A program made the position numbers and the translations under genes. 64,000 nt of DNA from Saussurea involucrata (lineage: Eukaryota; Streptophyta; Magnoliopsida; Asterales; Asteraceae): positions 310,001 to 374,000 of the forward strand of contig JAWVWS010001077.1 in assembly GCA_033807775.1 (NCBI GenBank), written 5' to 3'. The notes below the pieces were generated by a model, which was not told where the DNA came from, did no database searches, and saw nothing but the letters and a program-made list of their open reading frames with translations. Shown in pieces: positions 63,661 to 64,000 of this stretch. The first letter of the stretch is position 1, and the number at the start of each line of letters is the position of its first letter.

Positions 63661-64000
63661 TCCAAAAACTAGATCCACAAGTTTCCAACCATAAGTATTT
63701 ATCCTCAAATACTTAGTATCATTCCACAAACCTTTAGAACCTAAAATCTCAAATACATCAAGCCTTAATTTTCATAAACGAAGAAGGAGAAGAACACTTC
63801 AACTAAACATAACCAAAATCGTCCACAATACTCCAAACGAGAAAGAAAGTGAACAAAATATGATTTTGACCAATTAATCCTTTAATGACATATTATGATT
63901 TCTACACATCAAAATATCCAAAAGCCCCAAATATGGTTGTTTTACAACATTTATGAAGATAACCATTTCAAAAGAGTTAAACTATTCCATTAACTCAACC
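63661..64000. repeat. Partial P-type monomer cut by the window edge
   Basis: The first 340 bp of a monomer with CTTAGTATC, CATAAACGAAG and GACCAATTA are present, preceded by a private CCAAAAACTAG junction. It ends inside the start of the 16 bp segment, so the array continues beyond the window. Confidence 0.93.

Larger units (their letters stand above)
1..64000. repeat. Satellite DNA array, ~507 bp monomer, fills window
   Basis: The same roughly 507 bp unit recurs head to tail from the first base to the last, with no foreign sequence between copies. Phased on TCCAAAACC (or TTCAAAACC), starts fall at 1, 492, 983, 1474, 1965, 2456, 2963, 3469, 3975, 4466, 4957 and so on to 63158 and 63661. That gives 126 complete units and one partial. 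Lengths counted by hand are 503-508 bp, plus nine units of 491-492 bp. Copies differ by scattered substitutions and 1-3 bp indels and look well over 90% identical by eye. Every copy lies in the same orientation. Such an array is typical of plant heterochromatin. Which chromosome region it comes from cannot be read from the sequence. Confidence 0.98.
41893..64000. repeat. Array domain III (1519 bp trimer and 3544 bp heptamer HOR)
   Basis: Typical Q dimers disappear here. The domain is built from P, T1, T2, U and U' units, usually P 507 bp and the others 506 bp. P units carry GGACAAATC in place of GGCCAAATC. Monomer starts are 41893, 42399, 42905, 43412, 43918, 44424, 44931, 45437, 45943, 46449, 46956, 47462, 47968, 48475, 48981, 49487, 49993, 50500, 51006, 51512, 52019, 52525, 53031, 53537, 54043, 54549, 55056, 55562, 56068, 56575, 57081, 57587, 58093, 58599, 59106, 59612, 60118, 60625, 61132, 61638, 62145, 62652, 63158 and 63661. 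Confidence 0.9.

Noticed and set aside
1..64000. CRISPR array
   Set aside because: The repeats are about 500 bp and contiguous, with no unique spacers and no cas genes.
1..64000. Transposon body, tRNA or rRNA genes, LTR ends, or inverted array segments
   Set aside because: Every stretch read could be placed in phase with the monomer on one orientation, so no sequence is left over for such elements.

Overview
The whole 64 kb window is one tandem-repeat (satellite DNA) array. I found no protein-coding gene, RNA gene, transposon body, CRISPR array or non-repeat spacer. I traced 126 complete head-to-tail monomers plus one partial monomer at the right edge (63661-64000). All are in the same orientation. 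Phased on the T of the motif TCCAAAACC, the first monomer starts at base 1. Unit length is 503-508 bp, usually 506 or 507, except for nine short units of 491-492 bp. Hand-sampled lines are roughly 30% GC, and the + strand has far more C than G. The array runs off both ends of the window. A long, AT-rich, homogenised satellite with roughly 500 bp units and nested higher-order repeats (HORs) points to eukaryotic heterochromatin, most likely from a flowering plant. The sequence cannot show the species, or whether the site is centromeric, pericentromeric or subtelomeric.

Layout. Domain I (1-18079) mixes the nine short units, which lack a 16 bp segment, with 504-508 bp units. It contains six 1010 bp dimers (506+504) and two large internal duplications, at offsets of 6056 and about 10566 bp. 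Domain II (18080-41892) is built on a 1014 bp dimer (P+Q classes) interspersed with other classes. It carries an eight-monomer tandem duplication (about 4053 bp) and a duplication at an offset of exactly 12159 bp. Domain III (41893-64000) is built on a 1519 bp trimer (P+T1+T2) and a seven-monomer HOR of 3544 bp (also seen at 7088 bp). A 1519 bp unit is freshly duplicated at 54549-57586, and a more degenerate stretch lies at 59612-62651.

Class names used below, by diagnostic bases. P ends in GAACTAACCTCG. Q begins ACTTATAATC/TAGATCCC and ends GAATTCACCTCG. T1 has GAGAATAACAC and TTTCACAACATTATG. T2 has TAATTCTTTAATG, CATTGACTC and GTTATCAC. U has TTTCCACAAT, CATATAATG and CAACTTGAACTCACGTCG. 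U' is U with ATATCTAAAAGCC.

Each monomer contains at least six short dyad symmetries, a 15 nt purine run and a minus-strand splice-donor-like hexamer. The class-defining substitutions cluster on that hexamer. An open frame of 61 codons recurs 26 times on the minus strand. It has no ATG and depends on a TTG start, so I treat it as a by-product of repetition. The most informative content is the record of unequal crossover and conversion in the variant patterns.
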